DNA from: Mycolicibacterium sp. P1-5
GTDB taxonomy: Bacteria; Actinomycetota; Actinomycetes; Mycobacteriales; Mycobacteriaceae
DNA length: 64,000 nt
Direction of reading: 5' to 3'
Assembly: GCF_008329565.1 (NCBI RefSeq)
Contig: NZ_NPKT01000022.1
Location: 1 to 64,000, forward strand
Every line of letters starts with the position of its first letter. Position 1 is the stretch's first letter. Below, piece by piece: positions 25,264 through 33,905 of this stretch. Below the pieces are notes generated by a model. The model was given only the letters and a program-made list of their open reading frames with translations, was not told the origin of the DNA and searched no databases. The position numbers and the translations under genes are program-made.

Positions 25264-26532
25264 ATGAGACTTGTGCTGTCCAGCTACGGCGGTCGCGGTG
25301 ACGTGGAGCCCGCGGTCGTTGTCGGTGGTGAGTTGCAACGCAGAGGGCACGACGTCCGCATGGTCGTACCGCCCAACCTGGTGGCTTTCGCCGAGGCGGC
25401 CGGCCTCCGCGCGATGGCCTACGGGTTGGATTCGAAGGAAATCCTGGAACTGCAATGGCGGTATTTCACGGTCTACGGCCGCACTCCCTGGAAGCTCAAG
25501 GAGCTCAACAGGATGGCAAGCGAAACTGCGCGATTCGCCGATGAGTGCTGGGCCGATATGACTCGGACCTTGGCCACGGTGGCCGACGGGGCCGACCTGT
25601 TGCTCACCGGACTGATCTTCGAGCAGCCCGCGGTCAACGTCGCTGAGGCGTACGACATTCCGCTGGTCACGCTGCACTACTTCCCCTGCCGGGTGCACGG
25701 GCAGCTTCTGCCTTTGCTTCCTTCGCCACTGAGCCGCATGGCGATGGCGGTGAATGAGTGGACTGCGTGGCGCGGAACCCGCAAGGGGGAGGACGCACAG
25801 CGTCGCGGATTGGGACTGCCGAAGGCCACCAGCCCTGCACCACGTCGGATCGCTGACCGGTGTTCGCTGGAGATCCAGGCCTACGACGAGCTGGTGTTTC
25901 CCGGGCTGGTGGCCGAATGGGCTAAATGGGATGGTCAGCGGCCATTCGTCGGCGCGCTGGCGATGGCGTCGCCGACGGATTCCGACGCCGAGGTCGCGTC
26001 CTGGATCGCTGAGGGAACACCGCCGATCTTCTTCGGTTTCGGCAGCGTCCCGATCGGATCCCCGGCCGACACGATCGCCATGATCGCCGCAGCGTGCGCA
26101 CAGTTGGGGGAGCGCGCGATCGTCGGCGCGGGCGGTACTGACTATCGCAACGCCCCGCAGTACGAGCACGTGAAGGTGGTCGGCCAGGTGAACTACGCGA
26201 CCATCTTCCCGATGTGCCGCGCGGTCGTGCACCACGGCGGATCAGGCACCCTGGCCGCGTGCCTACGAGCGGGGGTTCCCCAGCTGGTGCTCTGGACACT
26301 GCCTGACCAGCCGTTTTTCGCGGCTCAGATGAAACGGCTCAAGGTCGGCGCTGGGCGGCGCTTCTCGACCACAACCGAGAAATCGCTGGTCAAAGACCTA
26401 TGCCGGATTCTGGACCCGGAATTTAAGGCCCGAGCTCGGGAGATCGCCCCGAGAATGACGGCTCGAGGCGACTCCGTCGTTGCTGCGGCCGATCGGGTGG
26501 AGCAATTTGCGCGCCTGAAGTGTCGTACCTGA
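25264..26532 (+). CDS. Gtf-type glycosyltransferase, GT1 family (paralog 3)
   Basis: 422 residues. MRLVLSSYGGRGDVEPAVVVGGEL.RGHDV opens the acceptor domain. The donor domain shows FFGFGSVPIGSP, HHGGSGTLAACLRAGVPQLVLWTLPDQPFFAAQMKRL with an intact Asp-Gln pair, and VGAGRRF. It most resembles paralog 2 in the donor half, suggesting these two arose from one duplication. It should add a sugar to the lipopeptide or to a previous sugar at the cytoplasmic membrane face. Divergent from GMC oxidoreductase 2, and followed after 134 bases by the nucleotide-sugar dehydrogenase. ATG start; a GAAAGG-like stretch lies about 14 bases upstream. Confidence 0.84.
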   Translation: MRLVLSSYGGRGDVEPAVVVGGELQRRGHDVRMVVPPNLVAFAEAAGLRAMAYGLDSKEILELQWRYFTVYGRTPWKLKELNRMASETARFADECWADMTRTLATVADGADLLLTGLIFEQPAVNVAEAYDIPLVTLHYFPCRVHGQLLPLLPSPLSRMAMAVNEWTAWRGTRKGEDAQRRGLGLPKATSPAPRRIADRCSLEIQAYDELVFPGLVAEWAKWDGQRPFVGALAMASPTDSDAEVASWIAEGTPPIFFGFGSVPIGSPADTIAMIAAACAQLGERAIVGAGGTDYRNAPQYEHVKVVGQVNYATIFPMCRAVVHHGGSGTLAACLRAGVPQLVLWTLPDQPFFAAQMKRLKVGAGRRFSTTTEKSLVKDLCRILDPEFKARAREIAPRMTARGDSVVAAADRVEQFARLKCRT

Positions 26533-26666
26533 TCACTTGTCCCAGCCATCCGAATTCCGAGTCGACAGCGTCAATATTGGATTAGGCTGCCGAGCGACCC
26601 GCCTGGTCGTGAGGTCCGGTTAATTCCAGGGCGCGCACAGGGAAGTTGAAGGAGCTAGGGACGGCG

Positions 26667-28049
26667 ATGGTTAGAGGCGCGTTCGGGCAGAGCGATGCCG
26701 AGGTCGACCTGTTGGTCCGCGGTATGCGAGCGGGGATCGCAGTGGTGGGCTTCGGTTACATCGGCACGGTGATCGGTGCCGTCCTTGCGGACCGCGGCTG
26801 GCCCGTAACGGGTATCGACGTTCGACCGAACATCGTCGACGAGATCAACCAGGGCAGGACGAGCGTGCCCGAGCCGGGACTCGGTGAGCTTGTCGCGAAC
26901 AGCGTCCAGATTGGCCGCCTGCGCGCCACCTCGGACTTCAGCGTCATCGCCGATAACGACTTCATCATCGTCACCGTCGGCACGCCACTCGGGCCTGACT
27001 ACGAGCCGATCGTCGATGACATCAAGGCAGCCGCCCGGGCCGTGGGCGAGCACCTGCGACCCGGCCACCTCGTGATCCTGAAGAGCACAGTGCCGCCCGA
27101 TACCACCGAGACTCTCGTCCGGCCGATCCTCGAAGAAGCGTCCGGACTGAAGGCAGGTGTCGACTTCGGTTTGGCGTTCTGCCCGGAGCGACTAGCCGAA
27201 GGGCAGGCGATCCGCGAACTCACCTCGATTCCCGTCGTGGTCGGCGCCGTCGACGAGCGCAGTGCGCGCAGCTGCGCCACGCTCTGGCGCCACGGCCTCG
27301 GGCTGGAGTCGATCATCGTCGAGGATCCACGCACGGCCGAGATGGTCAAGCTCGCCGACAACCTCTGGATCGACCTCAACATCGCGATGGCGAACGAACT
27401 AGCCAAGGTCTGCGACCGCCTCGACATGGACGTACTGCAAGTCATCGCCGCGGCGAATTCGATGCCGAAGGGCATGCACAACGTCAACATCCTGTCACCG
27501 AGCATGGGCGTCGGGGGCTACTGCCTGACGAAGGACCCGTGGTTCGTCAACCATCTCGGCGAGACGCTGGGGCTGGATCTGAACGTGCCAAAGACGTCTC
27601 GGACCGTCAACGACACGATGCCCAGCTACACCTACGGATTGCTCACCCGGCTGCTGGCCGATCAGGGCAAGACGATCGAGAACAGCAAGATCGCGGTGCT
27701 GGGCATCGCGTTTAAGAACAACACTGGTGACTGCCGGCTCACACCGACCAAGTACGTCGTCGCGCTGCTCGAGGAGTCGGGTTGCCAACTGTCCGTGCAT
27801 GACCCGTGGGTGCCGGACGAGGAAGCCCAGACGGTGACCAAGATCCCGCTGAGCCCGGACATCGAATCCGCGGTCAAGGATGCCGATGCCCTCGTCGTCC
27901 TGGCCGGGCACCGGGAATTCCATCAGATGCCCCTGGTCCGGCTAGCGGACCTGGCGGCCGACAGCTGCGTGTTTCTTGATGGGCGCAACAGCTTTGACCC
28001 GGCAGCCGCACGTGCGGCCGGATTCATCTATAAGGGGATCGGTCGCTAA
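26667..28049 (+). CDS. Nucleotide-sugar (UDP-glucose/UDP-ManNAc type) 6-dehydrogenase
   Basis: 460 residues. The N-terminal NAD domain has IAVVGFGYIGTVIGAVLADRGWPVTGID, and VTVGTPLG, LKSTVPPDTT and FCPERLAEGQA follow in family order. The active-site Cys is in GVGGYCLTKDPW. The C-terminal domain has IAVLGIAFKNNTGDCRLTPT with the UDP-binding residues. It would oxidise the C6 hydroxyl of a UDP-hexose to a uronic acid. With the adjacent SDR gene this would supply an unusual donor such as UDP-glucuronate, its 4-epimer or UDP-xylose. ATG at 26667 is preferred (AAGGAG and AGGG upstream); a TTG at 26646 would absorb the ribosome site. Glucuronic acid is found in some M. avium-complex GPLs. Confidence 0.85.
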   Translation: MVRGAFGQSDAEVDLLVRGMRAGIAVVGFGYIGTVIGAVLADRGWPVTGIDVRPNIVDEINQGRTSVPEPGLGELVANSVQIGRLRATSDFSVIADNDFIIVTVGTPLGPDYEPIVDDIKAAARAVGEHLRPGHLVILKSTVPPDTTETLVRPILEEASGLKAGVDFGLAFCPERLAEGQAIRELTSIPVVVGAVDERSARSCATLWRHGLGLESIIVEDPRTAEMVKLADNLWIDLNIAMANELAKVCDRLDMDVLQVIAAANSMPKGMHNVNILSPSMGVGGYCLTKDPWFVNHLGETLGLDLNVPKTSRTVNDTMPSYTYGLLTRLLADQGKTIENSKIAVLGIAFKNNTGDCRLTPTKYVVALLEESGCQLSVHDPWVPDEEAQTVTKIPLSPDIESAVKDADALVVLAGHREFHQMPLVRLADLAADSCVFLDGRNSFDPAAARAAGFIYKGIGR

Positions 28050-28095
28050 GCGGTCGGCAGTCATCGCAAACCGTACGTAGAACGAAAGAGCAACT

Positions 28096-29100
28096 ATGTC
28101 CAATGTCGTCGTAACAGGCGGCTACGGCTTCATCGGATCGCATTTGGTGACCGCACTGCTGGAACGCGGCGACACTGTCACCATTTTCGACTTCGCGAAG
28201 AACACCCGTGACAGCAGCATCGATTTCGACAGCCATCCCAACCTCCGGTTCGTGCAAGGCGACGTCACGGATCTGGCGGCGCTCGAGGAAGCCTTGACCC
28301 CCGATGTCGACACGGTGTTTCACCTGGCGGCGGTCGTGGGTGTCACGAACTACATGGACGACCCGTTGCGGGTTCTGGACGTCAACGTGATCGGCACCCG
28401 CAACGTTCTGGAACTGAGCCAGCGCAACGGAATACGCGTCGTGTTCGCCAGCACATCCGAGGTCTTCGGCAAGAATCCCAAGCCGCCGTTCGCCGAAGAC
28501 GACGACCGGGTGCTCGGTTCGACGAAGACCGCGCGGTGGAGCTACAGCACTAGCAAGGGCATGGCCGAGCACCTGGTCTTCGCGATGCACGCCGCCCACG
28601 GCCTACCGGTGACGGTGGTGCGCTACTTCAATGTGTATGGGCCGCGGCAGAACCCGATTTTCGTGGTGTCGCAGACCGTCCACCGGGTTCTTAATGGCCG
28701 CCAGCCGTTGCTCTATGACTCCGGTGACCAGACCCGCTGCTTCACCTATGTCGACGACGCCGTTGCCGGCACCTTGCTCGCCGCCGACAGCGATGCGGCG
28801 ATCGGTGAGGCCTTCAACGTAGGCAGCATGGTCGAGACGAGCATGCGGGACGCGGTGGAACTGGCGATCAAGCTCGCCAGTATCGACTCGGTGTCGTCCG
28901 CCGAACCTGTCGATACGGCGCAGCGTTTCGGCGGCCGCTACGAAGACATCCCCCGTCGCATCCCGGACTCGACCAAGGCGCAGCGGGAGCTGGGCTGGCG
29001 TTTGAAAATCGACGTCGAAGAAGGGATTCGCCGCACCATCGAGTGGGCGCGCGCCAATCCGTGGTACCTGGAACAACCCGCCGGGGATGGCAAGGGCTAG
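28096..29100 (+). CDS. Extended-SDR sugar-nucleotide epimerase/decarboxylase
   Basis: 334 residues. VVVTGGYGFIGSHLV binds NAD, VFHLAAVVG and FASTSEVFG follow, and WSYSTSKGMAEH carries the catalytic Tyr-x-x-x-Lys. RYFNVYGPRQNP, DQTRCFTYVDDAV and ELGW complete the extended SDR pattern. Candidate reactions are UDP-glucuronate decarboxylase (UDP-xylose), UDP-glucuronate 4-epimerase or UDP-glucose 4-epimerase. Its position 46 bases after the dehydrogenase and 8 bases before a glycosyltransferase favours a uronic-acid- or pentose-forming role feeding that transferase. The exact reaction cannot be fixed from sequence. ATG has GAAAGAG nearby upstream. Confidence 0.82.
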   Translation: MSNVVVTGGYGFIGSHLVTALLERGDTVTIFDFAKNTRDSSIDFDSHPNLRFVQGDVTDLAALEEALTPDVDTVFHLAAVVGVTNYMDDPLRVLDVNVIGTRNVLELSQRNGIRVVFASTSEVFGKNPKPPFAEDDDRVLGSTKTARWSYSTSKGMAEHLVFAMHAAHGLPVTVVRYFNVYGPRQNPIFVVSQTVHRVLNGRQPLLYDSGDQTRCFTYVDDAVAGTLLAADSDAAIGEAFNVGSMVETSMRDAVELAIKLASIDSVSSAEPVDTAQRFGGRYEDIPRRIPDSTKAQRELGWRLKIDVEEGIRRTIEWARANPWYLEQPAGDGKG

Positions 29101-29108
29101 GACCCGCA

Positions 29109-30386
29109 ATGAAATTCGTTCTTGCGAACTGGGGTACGCGCGGCGAAGTGGAACCATTCGCCGCAATCGGGCGGGAACTGGTTCGCCGCGGACACGATGT
29201 GCATCTCGTTGTCGCGCCGGAGATGGTGGGATTCGCCGAGTCCGCTGGCCCGCAGGCCGTCGCCTTCGGGCCGAGCCTGCGCGTCGCCGACGACCAACAC
29301 CACGAATATTGGAAACTGTTCTTCAGCAAGCCCTGGAAACTCCAGGAATTGAACAGGCTACTGAGGGAGTTTTCGGCGCCCCTTGAGGAGTACCGGGGAC
29401 AAGTTGAGAAGACACTCCTGTCGTTGACTGACGGGACCGACCTGCTGCTCACCGGGATGAACTACGAGGACGTCGCGTCCAACATTGCCGAGTACTGCGG
29501 CACCCCGCTGGCCACGTTGCAGATTTTCCCGTTGCGGAGCAACGGTTTTGAGATGCCGTTCCTGCCCCCGGCGTTGTGCCGCGCGGCCATGACCATGCTG
29601 GACTGGCTCACCTGGCGCGGGCATAAGGCCGAGGACGACGCCCAGCGTGCCGCCCTCGGCCTACCAAAGGCAAGGGGCCATTGGACGCGGCGGATCGCCG
29701 AAAGCCACGCAATGGAAATCCAGGCCTACGACGAAGTGTGTTATCCCGGGCTGGCCGACGAGTGGTCAACGTGGAACAACCGGGAGATCCCCGAACGCCC
29801 CTTCGTCGGGGCGCTGACGATGCAGCTGCCGGCCGACGGGGACGCCGAGATCCTGTCGTGGATAGAGGCCGGGACGCCGCCGATCTTCTTCAGCTTCGGC
29901 AGCATGCCGGTGGACTCAGCTGCCGACACCATCGCGATGATCGCCGGGGCCTGCGCGCAACTCGGTGAACGAGCCTTGGTCGGCGCGGGTTGGACCGACT
30001 TCAGCGGTGTTCCTACCTACGACCATGTGAAGATCGTCGGCGCGATGAACTACGCAGAGGTCCTGCCGGCCTGCCGCGCGGTCGTCCATCACGGCGGTGC
30101 CGGCACCACCAACGCGGGTCTGCGCGCAGGACGCCCCACGTTGGTCACCTGGATGTTGCCCGATCAGGGATGCTGGGGCTCTCGGTTGAAGAAGCTCAAG
30201 GTGGGCACCGGTCGACGCTTCGTCGCCACCACCGAGAAGACGTTGGTGGCCGACCTGCGAACGATCCTCACTCCCGAATACGCCTACCGCGCACAACAAC
30301 TCGCCGCCCGGATGATGAAACCGGCTGACAGCGTTGCCCTCGCAACCGACCTAGTGGAGAAGTTCGCTCTGTCCCGCCGCGGCTGA
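29109..30386 (+). CDS. Gtf-type glycosyltransferase, GT1 family (paralog 4)
   Basis: 425 residues from the ATG at 29109, 8 bases after the SDR stop. MKFVLANWGTRGEVEPFAAIGREL starts the acceptor domain. The donor domain contains FFSFGSMPVDSA, HHGGAGTTNAGLRAGRPT, and WMLPDQGCWGSRLKKLKVG with the canonical Asp-Gln pair. A short insertion (NNREIPERP, about residue 230) is absent from the other paralogs. Tight linkage with the dehydrogenase and SDR suggests it uses the sugar they make; this is inference. Convergent with the ABC permease gene, whose stop is 2 bases away. Confidence 0.85.
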   Translation: MKFVLANWGTRGEVEPFAAIGRELVRRGHDVHLVVAPEMVGFAESAGPQAVAFGPSLRVADDQHHEYWKLFFSKPWKLQELNRLLREFSAPLEEYRGQVEKTLLSLTDGTDLLLTGMNYEDVASNIAEYCGTPLATLQIFPLRSNGFEMPFLPPALCRAAMTMLDWLTWRGHKAEDDAQRAALGLPKARGHWTRRIAESHAMEIQAYDEVCYPGLADEWSTWNNREIPERPFVGALTMQLPADGDAEILSWIEAGTPPIFFSFGSMPVDSAADTIAMIAGACAQLGERALVGAGWTDFSGVPTYDHVKIVGAMNYAEVLPACRAVVHHGGAGTTNAGLRAGRPTLVTWMLPDQGCWGSRLKKLKVGTGRRFVATTEKTLVADLRTILTPEYAYRAQQLAARMMKPADSVALATDLVEKFALSRRG

Positions 30387-30388
30387 CG

Positions 30389-31189
30389 TCAACCGCGGAC
30401 GCCCCCGGATTCGGCGGCAGCCCGATACCCGCGAACCGCCAGCGGGCCGACCAGTGCGGCACCAGCAATGGTCCAGAGCACCCCCCAGAGCAATGGCCAC
30501 CATGGAAGGCCACCTTGAGCGAGTGTCCGCATAGACTCCACGATCGGTTCCATCGGCTGAAAACGCAGCAGCGGCCACATCCAGGACGGCAGCGATTCAA
30601 CCGGTGGAGAACCGGAGCTGGCGAATACGGCCGTGATCGCGGGGAGCCCAAGCCAAATCAGCATAGTGCCGTCTTTCGCTCGCACCGCGATCGCGATCAC
30701 GGCCATCGCGAACACCATTACCACCATCACCGGGACCAGCAGGTAGAGCAGCAGCTCGAGAGGGCCGCCGCGGAACCGCAGTCCGAGCCCGATGCCGACG
30801 GCGGTGATGACGGCGGTGCTCACCAAGGTCCGCACCGCTTCTGCGATGAGCCGGCCGGCCAGGGCGCTGGCACGGTTAACCGGCAGGGCCCAGAAACGGC
30901 TAAGAAGGCCCATGTCGCGTTCGAATGATATGCCAAGCCCCACCGCGAGGGACCCGGAGAATGCTCCGGCGATCGCGCACGTCGGTACCAAACCGTAGAG
31001 GCTGTCCGTACCGGTGATGCGCATCACCGATCTGCCGACGAGCAGATAGTAGGTAACGAGCAAAACGGTTGGGAACACCACAGATTGGACCGGCACCGAC
31101 GGACTGCGGCCCCAGTGGATGAAGTGCTGGCGCGCGAACACCCAACTTTCGTAGAGCACCGAGCTACGCAGCGGCGCGGAGGTAGTCAC
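30389..31189 (-). CDS. ABC-2 type transporter permease (DrrC/DrrB-like), second
   Basis: 266 residues with about six membrane helices and the ABC-2/daunorubicin-resistance permease layout (FPTVLLVTYYLLVG, SFERDMGLLSRFWALPVNRASALAGRL, LPSWMWPLLRFQPMEPIVESMRTLAQG). The GTG at 31189 overlaps the upstream permease stop (GTGA). It forms a complete exporter with the preceding permease and ATPase. DrrABC-type transporters accompany phthiocerol dimycocerosate synthesis and are also found in M. avium GPL gene clusters, so a role in moving the lipopeptide or an intermediate is plausible. It is the last gene of the minus-strand operon starting near 41628. Confidence 0.84.
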   Translation of the reverse strand: MTTSAPLRSSVLYESWVFARQHFIHWGRSPSVPVQSVVFPTVLLVTYYLLVGRSVMRITGTDSLYGLVPTCAIAGAFSGSLAVGLGISFERDMGLLSRFWALPVNRASALAGRLIAEAVRTLVSTAVITAVGIGLGLRFRGGPLELLLYLLVPVMVVMVFAMAVIAIAVRAKDGTMLIWLGLPAITAVFASSGSPPVESLPSWMWPLLRFQPMEPIVESMRTLAQGGLPWWPLLWGVLWTIAGAALVGPLAVRGYRAAAESGGVRG

Positions 31190-31941
31190 TGGGTCCGCCT
31201 CTGCATCCGCACCGCGATAGCCCCGAACGCCACGAGCAGTCCCACGCACCAGGCGAAGCTGCTCGCCACGCTGCTGACCGCGACGTTGCCGGCAGCGAGC
31301 CCACGCAGGGTGTCGGTCACCTGCGAAACCGGTTGATAACGAACGAAGCCATGCAACCAAGCGGGAAATGAGTCGACGGGAGCCATCCCCGTAGAGAGCA
31401 TGGTGAGCATCATCTGGGGAACGAGGAGGATCTGACTGGATCCGCCAGTCTTTCCGATCAGAGCATTTGATACCCCGACCCCGATCGCATCCGCGCCCAG
31501 CGATAACACCAAGGTCAACGCCAGGACGAATAAGACGAAAAGGATGAGGTGACCAGGGCCACCGAGTAATCGAAAGCCGAATGCATACCCGGAGACGATC
31601 GTGGCGACGAGGGCGACGACGCCGCGGATGAGGCAGTACAGCATGCGAGCCGTCAGCGGTGTCAATGAAGAGATGGGCAATGTGCGAAGTCGAAGGCCGA
31701 GCTCGGACTGATGATCTCGGGTGGCCCGGTCGACAGTTGTCAGCGCACCGAGCAGAGTCACCTGGACGATGATGACCGGCAGAAGGTATTGCGGATACCC
31801 GATTCCGCCGGTGTCGATCACATTGCGCAGGGCGAGGTTGAAGATGATGAAGTTACCGGCCGGCGCCAATACCGCGAACGGCAAATCGCTGCGTAGCGTA
31901 TTCCGGACCATACGTTCGGTGAGAGCGGCAACTGCGGTCAC
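31186..31941 (-). CDS. ABC-2 type transporter permease (DrrB-like), first
   Basis: 251 residues and about six membrane helices. Recognisable ABC-2 elements are TERMVRNTLRSDLPFAVLAPAGNFIIFN, ATRDHQSELGLRLRTLPISSLTPLTARML (the cytoplasmic coupling region) and FPAWLHGFVRYQPVSQVTDTLRGLAAG. It pairs with the permease downstream as the two membrane halves of an ABC exporter, overlapping it by 4 bases (GTGA). Its own GTG overlaps the stop of the ATPase gene in the same way, so all three are translationally coupled. Confidence 0.84.
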   Translation of the reverse strand: MTAVAALTERMVRNTLRSDLPFAVLAPAGNFIIFNLALRNVIDTGGIGYPQYLLPVIIVQVTLLGALTTVDRATRDHQSELGLRLRTLPISSLTPLTARMLYCLIRGVVALVATIVSGYAFGFRLLGGPGHLILFVLFVLALTLVLSLGADAIGVGVSNALIGKTGGSSQILLVPQMMLTMLSTGMAPVDSFPAWLHGFVRYQPVSQVTDTLRGLAAGNVAVSSVASSFAWCVGLLVAFGAIAVRMQRRTQ

Positions 31942-32867
31942 GCGGTGACGTTCTCCGTGAGATGGAGGAAAACCTCGTCCAAGGACGGCTTGCGCAGTGA
32001 GATGTCGGCCAGCTCGACGTCGAGTTGGTCGACCCGGCGAAACACCTCACCGAGGGTCGCAACGCCGTTGGGCGCCAACACCGAGACGGTGTTGGCATCT
32101 TCATCGGCCTGAGCGTCCTGAAGGTCGGCGACCACGGCGAGGATCTTCGGTAGGTCAGCGGGATCGGCGGGGCTGACTGTGCAATAGCTGAATCCGACGC
32201 GGCCCTTCAGCTCGTCGGCGGTTCCGGTGGCGACCACCCGGCCCTGATTGAGGACGACGATCGAATCGCTGAGCACATCGGCTTCTTCGAGATACTGGGT
32301 TGTGAGCAGCACTGTCGTACCGTCGGATTTCAACGAAGACACGAGGTCCCAGACACTGCGGCGGCTGCGCGGGTCCAATCCGGTTGTCGGCTCGTCGAGG
32401 AAGAGCACTTTCGGCGGAACCACCAGTGCTGCAGCGATATCCACGCGTCGTCGCATTCCGCCGGAGTAGGTGATCACATTCCGGTCGGCGGCGTCGGTCA
32501 GATCGAACTGCTCGATCAACTCGTCGGCGCGCGCTTTGGCCTCTTTGCGGCGCATACCGTGCAGCCGGCTGAACATCGCCAGGTTTTCCCGCCCGGTGAG
32601 CTGCCAGTCGATCGCAGCAACCTGTCCGGTCATCGAGATGGATGCGCGCACTTTCGCGGGCTCCCTGAGCACGTCATAGCCGGCCACGACGGCTTTGCCA
32701 TAGGAGGGCTTCATCAACGTGGAAAGGATGTTAATGATGGTGGTTTTTCCGGCACCGTTATGGCCGAGCAGAGCGCAGACCGATCCAGCAGCAACTGAAA
32801 AGCTCACGTCCTGCAGGGCAAGTATTGACCCGTCGAACGTCTTCGCCACGCCGTCAAGCTCGATCAC
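31938..32867 (-). CDS. ABC transporter ATP-binding protein (DrrA-like)
   Basis: 309 residues. Walker A is LLGHNGAGKTT; the Q-loop region, signature YSGGMRRRVDIAAAL and Walker B VLFLDEPTTGLDP are all intact, followed by TTQYLEEADVLSD with the switch region and a C-terminal DrrA-type extension (about 220-309). It energises the two permeases downstream. The GTG at 32867 (VIELDGVAKTF) fits the family's N-terminus; the frame remains open upstream, but that part overlaps the methyltransferase and is not ATPase-like. Its TGA overlaps the next GTG. Confidence 0.87.
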   Translation of the reverse strand: MIELDGVAKTFDGSILALQDVSFSVAAGSVCALLGHNGAGKTTIINILSTLMKPSYGKAVVAGYDVLREPAKVRASISMTGQVAAIDWQLTGRENLAMFSRLHGMRRKEAKARADELIEQFDLTDAADRNVITYSGGMRRRVDIAAALVVPPKVLFLDEPTTGLDPRSRRSVWDLVSSLKSDGTTVLLTTQYLEEADVLSDSIVVLNQGRVVATGTADELKGRVGFSYCTVSPADPADLPKILAVVADLQDAQADEDANTVSVLAPNGVATLGEVFRRVDQLDVELADISLRKPSLDEVFLHLTENVTA

Positions 32868-32931
32868 GAATATTGACGATAGCGTGAGCGGGTTTGTCGC
32901 GGGCGGAGTACCGCGACCTTCGTTGAGGTGG

Positions 32932-33840
32932 TCACGCGCCGAGACGACCCAGACTGGTGATCTCGAGGCTGACCGACTTGCGTTGTCCCGACGCCCCCAG
33001 CATGAATCGGATGTCACCCCACGGGGCACCCGACCAGAACCGCCAGAATCGCCTGTCCCAGACCTTCCACACATAGCTGCCGTCACCCAACAGCCGTTGC
33101 GCCTGGAGGGCCTCCATCCGGTGGATGAACCGTTTCACGCGGTCTTTGACCATTGCGGCGTTCATCTCCATGATCTCCAAACCCCATGCGCGGTAACGGA
33201 ACTCAAATCCGTACTTCGCCTGGAACTCGTAGAAGGCTCGCATCTCACCGTTCGTCACCAAATATTCGTCGAATACCAGGATCGATCCCACCTCGAAGCG
33301 TTCCTTGCAGGTTTCGAGGGCGTGCAGGCAGCTCTCGTAGGTGTCCAAGTCCATGTGAAACAGCCGAACCGGCCCAGGGTGGGCGTCGAGGAATGGCGCC
33401 AACGTGTCGTAGGTACTGCCCTTGACGAATTCGATGTCACGGCCCAGCGCGGACGGGATGCCGTCCTCTAGCGTCACGCCGGTGTCCTCGATGAGTCGCT
33501 GCGCGTAGGGCTCGTTGAGCGACAGAGCCCCCGCCTTGACCAGGACCCTGTCGTCGATCTGCCAGTCCTCGACGAGGCCCTCGAACGTGTCGAAGCCATA
33601 TACCCGACGGCCGGCCTTGTCGGCCAACAGCCGGGTTGACCAGCCGATCCACACACCGAGATCGAGCAACAGCCCGTCGCCGCGCAGCCGCGACGCCTCC
33701 CACAACAGGGTGTGGTCCGGAATCCTCAGCTGGCGCAAGGCCGTCAGCGTGCGGCGAATGAAGTCCTGGTAGTCGGCCTCGTAGACACCGATATCGCGGG
33801 CGTACAAGTTCGGGATGTATCGATCGCTTCGACGTGCCAC
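32932..33840 (-). CDS. TylF-like class I SAM methyltransferase
   Basis: 302 residues. LLLDLGVWIGWSTRLLADKAGRRVYGFDTFEGL gives SAM motifs I and II, and RLFHMDLDTYESCLHALETC...GSILVFDEYL matches the metal-binding/active-site region of TylF-related O-methyltransferases. A C-terminal stretch rich in Trp and Arg (KVWDRRFWRFWSGAPWGD) is unusual and may mediate membrane or lipid contact. It probably methylates a sugar on the growing glycolipopeptide. The GTG start has AAAGGA about 5 bases upstream. It lies between the epimerase (65 bases upstream) and the ABC ATPase in the minus-strand operon. Confidence 0.78.
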   Translation of the reverse strand: MARRSDRYIPNLYARDIGVYEADYQDFIRRTLTALRQLRIPDHTLLWEASRLRGDGLLLDLGVWIGWSTRLLADKAGRRVYGFDTFEGLVEDWQIDDRVLVKAGALSLNEPYAQRLIEDTGVTLEDGIPSALGRDIEFVKGSTYDTLAPFLDAHPGPVRLFHMDLDTYESCLHALETCKERFEVGSILVFDEYLVTNGEMRAFYEFQAKYGFEFRYRAWGLEIMEMNAAMVKDRVKRFIHRMEALQAQRLLGDGSYVWKVWDRRFWRFWSGAPWGDIRFMLGASGQRKSVSLEITSLGRLGA

Positions 33841-33905
33841 GTCAATCCTTTTCGGGTTGGTGATCGCTGTTTCACGTGCGATCGGTCAGAGCGGTAGACG
33901 ATCGG

